The notes under the pieces were generated by a model. That model made no database searches and had not been told where the DNA came from. It saw nothing but the letters and a program-made list of their open reading frames with translations. A program made the position numbers and the translations under genes. From Brevundimonas sp. UBA986 (GTDB taxonomy: Bacteria; Pseudomonadota; Alphaproteobacteria; Caulobacterales; Caulobacteraceae): DNA of 32,050 nt. Shown here piece after piece: positions 11,231 to 18,293 of this stretch. The stretch covers positions 10,605 through 42,654 of the forward strand of contig DBBK01000041.1 of assembly GCA_002292165.1 (NCBI GenBank). The letters run 5' to 3'. Numbering within the stretch: position 1 is the first letter of the stretch; each line of letters begins with the position of its first letter.

Positions 11231-11551
11231 CTAGTTCTTGTCGGCGTCTCGATCGGCCTTGATCGCCGCGCTCTCGGCCTTGAGCGGCTTGGAGACCGGG
11301 CAGACCTCCTGGGCATAGGAATGCAGGGTATTGGCCAAATGGTCGGGCACCAGACTGTAGTGCACGAACTGCCCCTTCTTCTCCGACGTCACGAGGCCGG
11401 CGTTCTCCAGCACCGTCAGATGCTGCGATACGGCGGGCTTGGAGATGTCGAAGCGCGCGGCGATCTCCCCCGCCGTCAGATCGGCATGGGCCAGATAGGC
11501 CAGAATCTTGCGCCGGACCTGGCTGGAAAGGGCTTCGAACACGCGTTGCAT
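11231..11551 (-). CDS. ArsR/SmtB-family transcriptional regulator
   Basis: This is a 106-residue winged-helix DNA-binding protein. The helix-turn-helix spans about residues 25-54 (LTAGEIAARFDISKPAVSQHLTVLENAGLV), followed by the wing (SEKKGQFVHYSLV). It lacks the paired CVC metal site of ArsR proper; C84 in QEVCPVSKPL is its only cysteine. It therefore belongs to the broad family of non-metal or unknown-ligand regulators. It is divergent from the fatty-acid desaturase, and half of a palindrome motif recurs 8 bases before its own start, so it probably represses both itself and the desaturase. The end is convergent with the phosphatase-like gene inside TAGCTCGAGCTA. Confidence 0.9.
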   Translation of the reverse strand: MQRVFEALSSQVRRKILAYLAHADLTAGEIAARFDISKPAVSQHLTVLENAGLVTSEKKGQFVHYSLVPDHLANTLHSYAQEVCPVSKPLKAESAAIKADRDADKN

Positions 11552-11559
11552 GGAAAGGT

Positions 11560-11566
11560 ATTTAAG
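11560..11566. promoter_or_regulatory. Operator half-site before the ArsR-type gene
   Basis: ATTTAAG here repeats seven of eight bases of the arm found in the full palindrome at 11604-11623. It lies 8 bases upstream of the regulator's ATG, where binding would block its promoter or translation start region. Autoregulation is the natural reading, but it is inferred. Confidence 0.35.
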
Positions 11567-11581
11567 TGATTTGCGAACGGC

Positions 11582-11610
11582 TTGCCAGAGGCGATGATCA
11601 ATGATTTAAG
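11582..11610 (+). promoter_or_regulatory. Candidate desaturase promoter
   Basis: TTGCCA (11582-11587) and TTTAAG (11605-11610) are separated by 17 bases, a sigma-70-like arrangement with five and four consensus matches. The -10 sits inside the left arm of the palindrome at 11604-11623, so a bound repressor would exclude polymerase. The predicted start near 11617 would leave a short leader before the GTG at 11639. Confidence 0.4.
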
Positions 11611-11623
11611 GTATTCCTTAAAT
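11604..11623. promoter_or_regulatory. Perfect palindrome, probable ArsR-type operator
   Basis: ATTTAAGG and CCTTAAAT are perfect inverted arms around TATT, in an A+T-rich pocket of a very G+C-rich region. Symmetry, length and position between a winged-helix regulator and its divergent neighbour suit a dimeric ArsR-family binding site. Confidence 0.6.
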
Positions 11624-11638
11624 ACGAAAGGGAATGCC

Positions 11639-12550
11639 GTGCACGATCCCCTCGACCCCTGCGCCGTCAACAGCCTGATCGAGACGCCGGGATGCGATCC
11701 CGTCGTCGGGCGAGTGGTCTGGGACTCGGCGCATTCGCTGTGGAACGGCGGCATGATGGCCGTAACCCTGATCGCGGGGTCGCTGACCTTCAGCCCCGGC
11801 GCGCTCGCCGTCTTCGTGCTGACGACCGGGGCGACTTTGCTGCTGGGCCATTCCATCGGCTTTCACCGGCGCATGATCCACGGCAGTTTCCAGTGTCCGC
11901 TGTGGCTGGAGTACGTCTGGTTCGGGACGGCGGTGGGAATGAGCGGACCGTTCTGGATGATCCGGGCCCACGACCTGCGCGACTGGGCCCAGCGCCAGCC
12001 TGACTGCCACGACTATCTGTCCAACCGCCGCCCCATGCTGGTCGACGCCGTCTGGCAGATGCACGGGCTGCTGGTTCTGGAGCGACCGCCGGCCTTCGAC
12101 TACGGCCGGATCGGGCGGGACCGGTTCTATCGCTTCCTCGAGCGGACCTGGATGCTGCAGCAGGTTCCGATCGCCGTGGCCCTGTATCTGATGGGCGGCT
12201 GGGGTTTCGTGGTCTGGGGCGTGGCGGCGCGGATCACCGCCTCGGTCACCGGTCACTGGTTCGTCGGCCATCTGGCCCACCGACGCGGCCCTCAGACCTG
12301 GCTCGTGAAGGAGGCGGGCGTTCAGGCCCACGACGTGCCCTGGGCCGCCATCCCGACCATGGGCGAGGCCTGGCACAACAACCACCATGCGTATCCGGGC
12401 TCGGCGAAGATCGGCCTCTATCCGGGCCAGAGCGACTGGGGTTGGCGGGTGATCCAACTGCTGGAGCGGGTCGGCTTGGTCTGGGATGTGCGGACGCCGG
12501 AGACGATGGGCGAGCGGCCGCTTCTAAGGGTGGAGGGGGCCAGGCTGTGA
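11639..12550 (+). CDS. Membrane fatty-acid (acyl-CoA type) desaturase
   Basis: This integral-membrane di-iron enzyme would introduce a double bond into acyl chains. The start is the GTG at 11639, preceded by AAAGGGA with 5 bases spacing; earlier in-frame ATG or TTG codons would put the operator and promoter inside the gene. The 303-residue product has histidine clusters typical of the family: GHSIGFHRRMIH (H71, H76, H81), HDLRDWAQRQPDCH (H111, H124), GHWFVGHLAHRRG, and HNNHH at 246-250. Hydrophobic segments lie at about 38-70, 88-108 and 168-200. The regiospecificity and whether the substrate is an acyl-CoA or lipid cannot be told. Its stop overlaps the next gene's GTG (GTGA). Confidence 0.85.
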   Translation: MHDPLDPCAVNSLIETPGCDPVVGRVVWDSAHSLWNGGMMAVTLIAGSLTFSPGALAVFVLTTGATLLLGHSIGFHRRMIHGSFQCPLWLEYVWFGTAVGMSGPFWMIRAHDLRDWAQRQPDCHDYLSNRRPMLVDAVWQMHGLLVLERPPAFDYGRIGRDRFYRFLERTWMLQQVPIAVALYLMGGWGFVVWGVAARITASVTGHWFVGHLAHRRGPQTWLVKEAGVQAHDVPWAAIPTMGEAWHNNHHAYPGSAKIGLYPGQSDWGWRVIQLLERVGLVWDVRTPETMGERPLLRVEGARL

Positions 12551-13023
12551 TCAGATCCATGTCGGAACGACTGGGCGCCCTGATCGCGGCCAACTTTATC
12601 GCTGCCGTCACCGTCGGAGGCGGGTCAGCCTTGTTGGTCGTTGCTGACAGCGTCTTGGCGCCACACGCGACGGACAATGGGGTAGCAGCTCTGGTCGGCC
12701 TTGCGGCCTTCGTTGCGGTGATGGCCTTTATCATCGGCGCGATCGCCGCCTTTCCGGCCTATCTGGTCGGGCTGATCGCGGTGGGAATACCGACTTGGTG
12801 GGTGCTCCATCGTCTGGGATGGGCGTCCACGCCGGTGTTCGTCTGCGTGGCGGCCGCTGAAAGCATGGCCGGCGGAGCCGTCGCCGCGCTTGTGATCGCC
12901 CCGGAAGCGCTGGTCTTCGCACCGTTGCTGGCGGTTCCCGGCGCGGTGGTCGGACTGGTTCTCTGGCGGCTCGGCTACGAGTCGATCAGGCCGCCGCGTC
13001 CTCGGCCTGTTCGGCCTTCCTGA
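12547..13023 (+). CDS. Small integral membrane protein, unknown function
   Basis: I do not recognise this protein of up to 158 residues. It starts either at GTG 12547, overlapping the desaturase stop, or at ATG 12559 (MSERLGALIAANF), which gives 154 residues. It has four hydrophobic segments, roughly residues 8-30, 42-62, 68-85 and 95-145, with few charges between them. Coupling to the desaturase suggests co-expression under the same ArsR-type control, perhaps in a membrane role. Its last 38 bases overlap the convergent rlmN gene, and the Arg/Pro-rich tail is probably a by-product of that overlap. Confidence 0.6.
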   Translation: MIRSMSERLGALIAANFIAAVTVGGGSALLVVADSVLAPHATDNGVAALVGLAAFVAVMAFIIGAIAAFPAYLVGLIAVGIPTWWVLHRLGWASTPVFVCVAAAESMAGGAVAALVIAPEALVFAPLLAVPGAVVGLVLWRLGYESIRPPRPRPVRPS

Positions 13024-14164
13024 TCGCGCTTGCCCGGCGCTTCTCGCTCTCGGACTTCAGCTGGCCGCAGGCGGCGAGGATGTCGCGGCCGCGGGGAGTG
13101 CGGATGGGGCTGGCGAAGCCGGCCTTGTTCAGGATGGCGGCGAAGACCTCGATGGTCTTCCAGTCCGAGCATTCATAGTCGGTGCCGGGCCAGGGGTTGA
13201 ACGGGATCAGGTTCACCTTGGCCGGGATGCCCTCGATCAGCTTGACCAGGGCGCGGGCCTCGGCCGGGCTGTCGTTGACGCCCTTCAGCATGACGTATTC
13301 GAACGTCACCCGGCGGGTGTTGGCCAGGCCCGGATAGGCGCGGATGCCGGCCATCAGCTGTTCGAGGTCGTATTTCTTGTTGAGCGGCACCAGGACGTCG
13401 CGCAGCGGGTCGTTGGTGGCGTGCAGGCTGATCGCCAGCATGGCCTGGGTGCGCTCGCCCAGCGCCTGGAGCTGGGGCACGACGCCCGAGGTCGAGACGG
13501 TGATCCGGCGGCGCGACAGGCCGATGCCTTCGTTGTCCGAGATGATGTCGATGGCGTCCGACACCGCGTCCAGATTGTAGAGCGGCTCGCCCATGCCCAT
13601 GAAGACGATGTTCGAGAGGCGGCGGTCCTCCTTGGGCGAGGGCCATTCCTCCAGATCATCGCGGCAGACCTGGACCTGGGCCACGATCTCGGCTGCGGTC
13701 AGGTTGCGGACCAGCTTCTGGGTGCCGGTGTGGCAGAAGGTGCAGTTCAGGGTGCAGCCGACCTGCGAGGACACGCACAGGGCGCCGGCGCGGCCGACGT
13801 CTGGGATGTAGACCGCCTCGATCTCGATGCCCGGGGCGGTGCGGATCAGGTATTTGCGGGTGCCGTCCTTGGAGATCTGGCGCTCGACGATCTCGGGCCG
13901 GGCCAGGGTGCAGGCGGCCTCGAGCCGGGCCCGCGTCTCCTTGTCGATATTGGTCATCGCCGCGAAGTCGGTGACGCCGTGGTGGTGGATCCAGCGCCAG
14001 ACCTGAACGCTGCGCATCTTCGCCTTTTCGGGCGCGCAGACGCCCGCCGCGATCAGGGCTTCGCGCAGACCGTCGCGCGTCAGACCGGACAGGTTGACGA
14101 GGGCGGGCGTGGTCGGGGCAGCCGGAGAGGCGGAGGCGCGCGAGAGGTCGAGCGTGATGCTCAA
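12986..14164 (-). CDS. rlmN: 23S rRNA (adenine2503-C2)/tRNA methyltransferase RlmN
   Basis: RlmN is a radical-SAM enzyme that methylates A2503 in the peptidyl-transferase centre, and A37 in some tRNAs. The CX3CX2C iron-sulphur motif is CTLNCTFC (C137, C141, C144). The methyl-carrying cysteine near the C terminus is C366 in ILAACGQL. Other family blocks are FMGMGEPLYN, RRITVSTSGVVP, ISLHATND, FEYVMLKGVNDS and NLIPFNPWPG. The 392 residues include a short N-terminal extension (about 25) and a charged C-terminal tail. It overlaps the end of the convergent small membrane gene. Confidence 0.97.
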   Translation of the reverse strand: MSITLDLSRASASPAAPTTPALVNLSGLTRDGLREALIAAGVCAPEKAKMRSVQVWRWIHHHGVTDFAAMTNIDKETRARLEAACTLARPEIVERQISKDGTRKYLIRTAPGIEIEAVYIPDVGRAGALCVSSQVGCTLNCTFCHTGTQKLVRNLTAAEIVAQVQVCRDDLEEWPSPKEDRRLSNIVFMGMGEPLYNLDAVSDAIDIISDNEGIGLSRRRITVSTSGVVPQLQALGERTQAMLAISLHATNDPLRDVLVPLNKKYDLEQLMAGIRAYPGLANTRRVTFEYVMLKGVNDSPAEARALVKLIEGIPAKVNLIPFNPWPGTDYECSDWKTIEVFAAILNKAGFASPIRTPRGRDILAACGQLKSESEKRRASAIRKAEQAEDAAA

Positions 14165-14193
14165 GGTCGGTATCCTGATCGAAGGGAGCCCGC

Positions 14194-14221
14194 CTTATAC
14201 CACAGATCGCGCTGGATTTAA
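14194..14221 (-). promoter_or_regulatory. Candidate rlmN promoter
   Basis: On the minus strand TTAAAT (14221-14216) lies 16 bases before TATAAG (14199-14194), a good -10 in otherwise G+C-rich sequence. It would give a leader of about 25 bases to the rlmN ATG at 14164. The -35 is weak. Confidence 0.4.
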
Positions 14222-14235
14222 GGCGCGGGCCGCAC

Positions 14236-15405
14236 TCAGGGCCTGGGAGGCTTGATCCAGCGACCCGCCGCCAGGGCGACGAAGCCCACGACCAGCCCCC
14301 AGAAGGCCGAGCCGATGCCGAACAGGGCCAGACCCGAGGCCGTGGCGGCGAAGGTCAGGACCGCCGCCTCGCGATCCGTCGGCTCGCCCAGCATGCCGCC
14401 CAGGGCGCCCATCAACGGACCGACCAGCGCCAGTCCCGTGATCAGGGCCAGGGTTCCATGCGGCATGGCGATGAACAGCCCCGCCAAAGGCGCGGCGAAC
14501 AGGGCGACGATCAGATAGAGGCCGCCGTAGATTACGCCGACGATCCAGCGGCGTTGCGGGTCGGGATGGGCGTCGGGGCCGGTGCAGATGGCCGCGACGA
14601 TGGCCGCCATATTGACCCCATAGGCCCCGAACGGCGCCAGCAGGGCGGTCGCGGCGCCGGTCGACAGCAGCAGCGGTCCGGCGGGCGGGGTGTATCCGGC
14701 GGTCCTCAGCACCACCAGTCCGGGCAGGTTCTGGGACACCAGGGTCACCATGAACAGGGGCAGGGCGAGGCTGACCGCCGCCTTCAGATCGAAGTGGGGC
14801 GCGACCGGCGACAGGGTCCCGAACAGGCCGGTCCCGGGCGGCAGGGCGATCTGGCCTCTGACCGCGAGGGCCGTGAAGGCGCCAACCAGCACCAGAGGCA
14901 GGGCCCAGGTCGGGGCCAGCCGCCGCGCGATCAGGAAGACCGCGACCAGACCCGCCGCCAGCGCCAGATCGGTCGGGAAGACGAGGAACAGCTTGATGAC
15001 GAAGGGCAGCAGCACCCCCGCCAGCATGGCCGAGGCCACCGCCGCGGGGATCTTCGCCGCCAGCCGGCCCAGCGCCGGAATCAGGCCGACGACGACCATC
15101 ATCAGCCCCGCGATGACGAAGGCGCCGACCGCCGTGGGCCAGCTATGCCCCAGCGCCGAGGCCGCCAGCAGGGCCGCGCCCGGCGTCGACCAGGCGAGGA
15201 TGACCGGGATCTTCAGCCGCCAGCTCAGCAACAGGCCCGGCAGGCCGATACCGATGCAGAGCGCGGTCACCATGGAAACGATCTGGACGGGCGAGGCGCC
15301 CATCGTCTGCCCGGCCTGAACCACGAGGGCCACCGTGCCGCCGAAACCGATGATGGTCCCGACGGCGGCGGCCGTGAAGGCGGAGACGGGCAGGCGCAAG
15401 GTCAT
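14236..15405 (-). CDS. benE: BenE-family benzoate/H+ symporter-like transporter
   Basis: This 389-residue polytopic inner-membrane protein matches the BenE family, proton-linked importers of benzoate or related aromatic acids. It has about 11-12 hydrophobic segments and family stretches such as GFGGTVALVVQAGQTMGASPVQIVSMVTALCIGIGLPGLLLSW, IPVILAWSTPGAALLA, LVSQNLPGLVVLRTAGYTPPAGPLL and GAYGVNMAAIVAAICTG. No benzoate-degradation genes are visible nearby, so the actual substrate is uncertain. It lies 71 bases upstream of rlmN in the same direction, and rlmN seems to have its own promoter. Confidence 0.85.
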   Translation of the reverse strand: MTLRLPVSAFTAAAVGTIIGFGGTVALVVQAGQTMGASPVQIVSMVTALCIGIGLPGLLLSWRLKIPVILAWSTPGAALLAASALGHSWPTAVGAFVIAGLMMVVVGLIPALGRLAAKIPAAVASAMLAGVLLPFVIKLFLVFPTDLALAAGLVAVFLIARRLAPTWALPLVLVGAFTALAVRGQIALPPGTGLFGTLSPVAPHFDLKAAVSLALPLFMVTLVSQNLPGLVVLRTAGYTPPAGPLLLSTGAATALLAPFGAYGVNMAAIVAAICTGPDAHPDPQRRWIVGVIYGGLYLIVALFAAPLAGLFIAMPHGTLALITGLALVGPLMGALGGMLGEPTDREAAVLTFAATASGLALFGIGSAFWGLVVGFVALAAGRWIKPPRP

Positions 15406-15453
15406 GCGAGAGGCTTACCGTCTCGCTTGCGACCGGGGAAGCGGGAAGGGGCC

Positions 15454-16275
15454 TCAGCCCTCCTCGTCGCCCGCCAGGCCCATCATGTGGAAGCCGGCGT
15501 CGACGTGGATGACCTCGCCGGTGGTCGAGAAGCCGAGGTCCGAGCACAGCCACAGGGCGGCACCGGCGACGCCTTCCATGGAGGTGTCCTCCTTCATCGC
15601 CGACATGGCGCGGCCTTGGGCGATCATGCCGCGGCCGCCCGAGATGCCGGCCAGCGACAGGGTGCGCATGGCGCCGGCCGAGATGGCGTTGACGCGGATG
15701 CCCTTGGGACCCAGGTCGCGGGCGATGTAGCGGGTCGCGGCTTCCAGCGCGGCCTTGGCGACGCCCATGGTGTTGTAGTTGGGGATGGCCCGTTCCGAGC
15801 CGAGGTAGGTCATGGTGATCATCGACCCGCCGTTCGGCATCAGCTTCGACGCGCGTTTGGCCACGTCCACGAAGCTGAAGCAGGAGATGTTCATCGCCAG
15901 CAGGAAGCTGTCGCGCGAGGTGTTCTCGATGAAGGAGCCCTTGAGCTCGTCCTTGTTGGCGAAGGCGACCGAGTGGACGACGAAGTCGATTGTGCCGAAC
16001 TCCTTCTCCAGCTCGGCGAAGGCGGCGTCCATGGAGGCGTCGTCGGTGACGTCGGCCTGGATCAGCAGCTTGGCGCCGACGCTCTCGGCCAGCGGGCGCA
16101 CGCGGCGCTCCAGACCCTCGCCCAGATAGGTGAAGGCCAGTTCGGCGCCCTGGGCGGCCAGCTGGGAGGCGATGCCCCAGGCGATGGAGTTGGCGTTCGC
16201 CACCCCCATGACCAGGCCCTTCTTGCCCTTCATCAGTTCGCCGGTCGGCATGTTCCAGGCGGATTCAGCGGCCAT
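15454..16275 (-). CDS. fabI: Enoyl-[acyl-carrier-protein] reductase (NADH) FabI
   Basis: FabI reduces the enoyl-ACP double bond in each elongation round of type II fatty acid synthesis. This 273-residue SDR-fold enzyme has the FabI-type nucleotide loop GVANANSIAWGIA at 24-36, and the catalytic Tyr pair and Lys as Y157 (MTYLGS), Y167 and K174 (YNTMGVAK). The substrate loop reads AGAMRTLSLAGI where many FabI have AGPIRTLAASGI, a mild variant. GAGGAGA lies just upstream of the ATG. It is the third gene of fabA-fabB-fabI, separated from fabB by 81 bases that hold a stable hairpin. Confidence 0.96.
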   Translation of the reverse strand: MAAESAWNMPTGELMKGKKGLVMGVANANSIAWGIASQLAAQGAELAFTYLGEGLERRVRPLAESVGAKLLIQADVTDDASMDAAFAELEKEFGTIDFVVHSVAFANKDELKGSFIENTSRDSFLLAMNISCFSFVDVAKRASKLMPNGGSMITMTYLGSERAIPNYNTMGVAKAALEAATRYIARDLGPKGIRVNAISAGAMRTLSLAGISGGRGMIAQGRAMSAMKEDTSMEGVAGAALWLCSDLGFSTTGEVIHVDAGFHMMGLAGDEEG

Positions 16276-16329
16276 GGATCGATCTCCTCGTGATTTGCGC
16301 GAGGGTTAGCAGGGGGCGTGACGCGGGGG

Positions 16330-16351
16330 AACCCTCTCGCGAGAGAGGGTT
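16330..16351 (-). repeat. Intercistronic hairpin between fabB and fabI
   Basis: AACCCTCTC and GAGAGGGTT form a perfect 9-base stem around a 4-base loop. It begins 5 bases after the fabB stop on the transcribed strand. No T-run follows, so it is unlikely to be a full terminator. An mRNA-processing, stability or partial attenuation role is possible. Confidence 0.5.
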
Positions 16352-16356
16352 GGGCT

Positions 16357-17586
16357 TCAGATCTTCGAGAAGATCAGCGTCCCGTTGGTGCCGCCGAAGC
16401 CGAAGCTGTTGGACATGACGTGCGTCAGCGGACCGTCGTGGCGCTGGCGCAGGATCGGCATGCCCTCGAACTCGGGGTCGAGGTTCTCGATGTGGGCGCT
16501 CTCGGCGGCGAAGTCGTTGGCCATCATCAGCAGGCAGTAGATCGCCTCCTGGGCCCCCGCCGCGCCGAGGGAGTGGCCCGTTAGCGACTTGGTCGAGGAG
16601 ATCATCGGCAGGTTGTCGCCGAAGACGTTGCGGACCGCCGCCATCTCCTTGGCGTCGCCGACCGGAGTCGAGGTGCCGTGCGGGTTCAGGTAGTCGATCT
16701 TCGGATTGCCGGCCATGTCGAGGGCGATCTTCATGCAGCGCTCGGCGCCCTCGCCCGACGGGGCGACCATGTCGTAGCCATCGGAGTTGGCGCCGTAGCC
16801 GACGATCTCGGCGTAGATCCTGGCGCCGCGCGCCTTGGCGCGTTCGTATTCCTCGACCACCACGATGCCGGCGCCGCCGGCGATGACGAAGCCGTCGCGG
16901 GCCGCGTCATAGGCGCGCGAGGCGACCGACGGGGTCTCGTTGTAGTCGGACGACATGGCGCCCATGGCGTCGAACATGTTGGACATCGACCAGTCGATGT
17001 CCTCGCAGCCGCCGGCGAAGACGACGTCCTGCTTGCCCAGCTGGATCTGCTCCATGGCCGCGCCGATGCAGTGGGCCGAGGTCGCGCAGGCCGAGGAGAT
17101 CGAATAGTTGATCCCGCGCATCTGGAACCAGGTCGAGAGCACGGCCGAGGGGCCGGACGCCATGGCCTTGGGCACGGCGAAGGGGCCGACCCGCTTGGGC
17201 GACATCTTCTCGATGGTGGTCTGGGCCGCCTGCAGGATGATCTGGGTCGAGGGGCCGCCCTCGCCGACGATGACGCCGATGCGGTCGTCGCGGATTTCCT
17301 CGGGCGTCATGCCGGAATCGGCCAGGGCCTCCTCGAAGGCGATCTGGGCCCAGGCGGTGCCGTTGGCCAGGAAGCGGGCGGCGCGGCGATCCACGCGCGG
17401 GGCCCAGTCCTCGGCCGTCACGCCCAGCGACGGCGGCGCCCAGACCTGGGACCGGAAGCCGTATTTGATGTGGTCGGGGGCCGCCACGACGCCGGATTTG
17501 GCGTTGCGGAGCGATTCGGTGACCTCCGCGGCGCCGTCGCCGATGGAGGAGACGATGCCCAGCCCTGTAACGACGACACGCCGCAT
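16357..17586 (-). CDS. fabB: Beta-ketoacyl-ACP synthase I FabB
   Basis: FabB condenses malonyl-ACP with acyl-ACP and is needed to elongate cis-3-decenoyl-ACP made by FabA, committing it to unsaturated fatty acids. The frame is open far upstream, but MRRVVVTGLGIVSSIGDG at 17586 is the true start: AGAGGAAA precedes it, giving 409 residues. The catalytic triad is visible: C167 in SSACATSAH, H303 in NPHGTSTPVGD and H338 in KSLTGHSLGAAGAQE, with K333. The gene lies between fabA and fabI, with hairpins on both sides. Confidence 0.96.
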   Translation of the reverse strand: MRRVVVTGLGIVSSIGDGAAEVTESLRNAKSGVVAAPDHIKYGFRSQVWAPPSLGVTAEDWAPRVDRRAARFLANGTAWAQIAFEEALADSGMTPEEIRDDRIGVIVGEGGPSTQIILQAAQTTIEKMSPKRVGPFAVPKAMASGPSAVLSTWFQMRGINYSISSACATSAHCIGAAMEQIQLGKQDVVFAGGCEDIDWSMSNMFDAMGAMSSDYNETPSVASRAYDAARDGFVIAGGAGIVVVEEYERAKARGARIYAEIVGYGANSDGYDMVAPSGEGAERCMKIALDMAGNPKIDYLNPHGTSTPVGDAKEMAAVRNVFGDNLPMISSTKSLTGHSLGAAGAQEAIYCLLMMANDFAAESAHIENLDPEFEGMPILRQRHDGPLTHVMSNSFGFGGTNGTLIFSKI

Positions 17587-17610
17587 GCTGTATTTCCTCT
17601 TGTCTTTCAC

Positions 17611-17629
17611 CCGCTCCGGATCGGAGTGG
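17611..17629 (-). repeat. Intercistronic hairpin between fabA and fabB
   Basis: CCGCTCCG and CGGAGTGG pair around GAT with one non-Watson-Crick position. It lies 25 bases upstream of the fabB ATG in the 92-base gap after fabA. It could mark a processing point or adjust fabB translation. Confidence 0.3.
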
Positions 17630-17678
17630 GCTCCGCGTTTGTCGCGGTTATGTCCGTCAGACGACCTTAGTCTTGAAC

Positions 17679-18203
17679 TCAGCCCTTGGGGGCTTCGGTA
17701 GCGCCGAACAGGCCGACCCGCATGTCCGTGGCCGTATAGATGGGGACGCCATCGGCTTCGAGAACCCCGTCGGCGATGCCCATGACCAGTTTGCGGTTGA
17801 TGACCCGCTTGAGCGTGATCTTGTAGACGACGCGCTTGACGTCCGGGGTCACCTGACCGGTGAACTTGACCTCGCCGACGCCTAGCGCGCGGCCGCGACC
17901 CGGGCCGCCGATCCAGCCGAGGTAGAAGCCGACCAGCTGCCACATGGCGTCCAGACCCAGGCAGCCCGGCATGACCGGGTCGCCGATGAAGTGGCACTGG
18001 AAGAACCAGAGGTCCGGATGGATGTCGAGTTCAGCCTCGACATAGCCCTTGCCGTGCTCGCCGCCGTTGTCGTTGATCGTGACGATCCGGTCGAACATCA
18101 GCATCGGCGGGGCCGGCAGCTGGGCGTTGCCGGGTCCGAACAGCTCGCCGCGGCCCGAGGCCAGCAGGGCGGCATGATCGAAAGACGACGGATATTGGCT
18201 CAA
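17679..18203 (-). CDS. fabA: 3-hydroxydecanoyl-ACP dehydratase/isomerase FabA
   Basis: FabA dehydrates 3-hydroxydecanoyl-ACP and isomerises the trans-2 product to cis-3, the oxygen-independent entry to unsaturated fatty acids. The 174-residue hot-dog-fold protein has normal length. The active-site histidine is H71 in CHFIGDPVMPGC and the aspartate D85 in GLDAMWQL. It is the first gene of the fabA-fabB-fabI set. Upstream lie 90 bases before the end of the SH3-domain gene; I could not identify a convincing promoter there. Confidence 0.96.
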   Translation of the reverse strand: MSQYPSSFDHAALLASGRGELFGPGNAQLPAPPMLMFDRIVTINDNGGEHGKGYVEAELDIHPDLWFFQCHFIGDPVMPGCLGLDAMWQLVGFYLGWIGGPGRGRALGVGEVKFTGQVTPDVKRVVYKITLKRVINRKLVMGIADGVLEADGVPIYTATDMRVGLFGATEAPKG

Positions 18204-18293
18204 GGTGGAACTCCGAAGATGTGGCGCCGGGGTTACACGAGCCGGGAGGCGGGCTCAACCGTCCAATTATCCGCGAAGTTTATGGCCAGACTC

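Noticed and set aside
14458..16293. 611-codon plus-strand ORF across benE and fabI
   Set aside because: The product is rich in Arg, Gly, Gln and Asp with no domain, and it is antisense to two clear genes including the gap between them.
17587..17997. Upstream extension of fabB into fabA
   Set aside because: The extra residues are Arg/Gly/His-rich and lie over fabA; MRRVVVTGLG with a good ribosome site is the canonical start.
18260..18275. DnaA-box-like TTATCCGCG upstream of fabA
   Set aside because: It is a single imperfect match without neighbours or other origin features.
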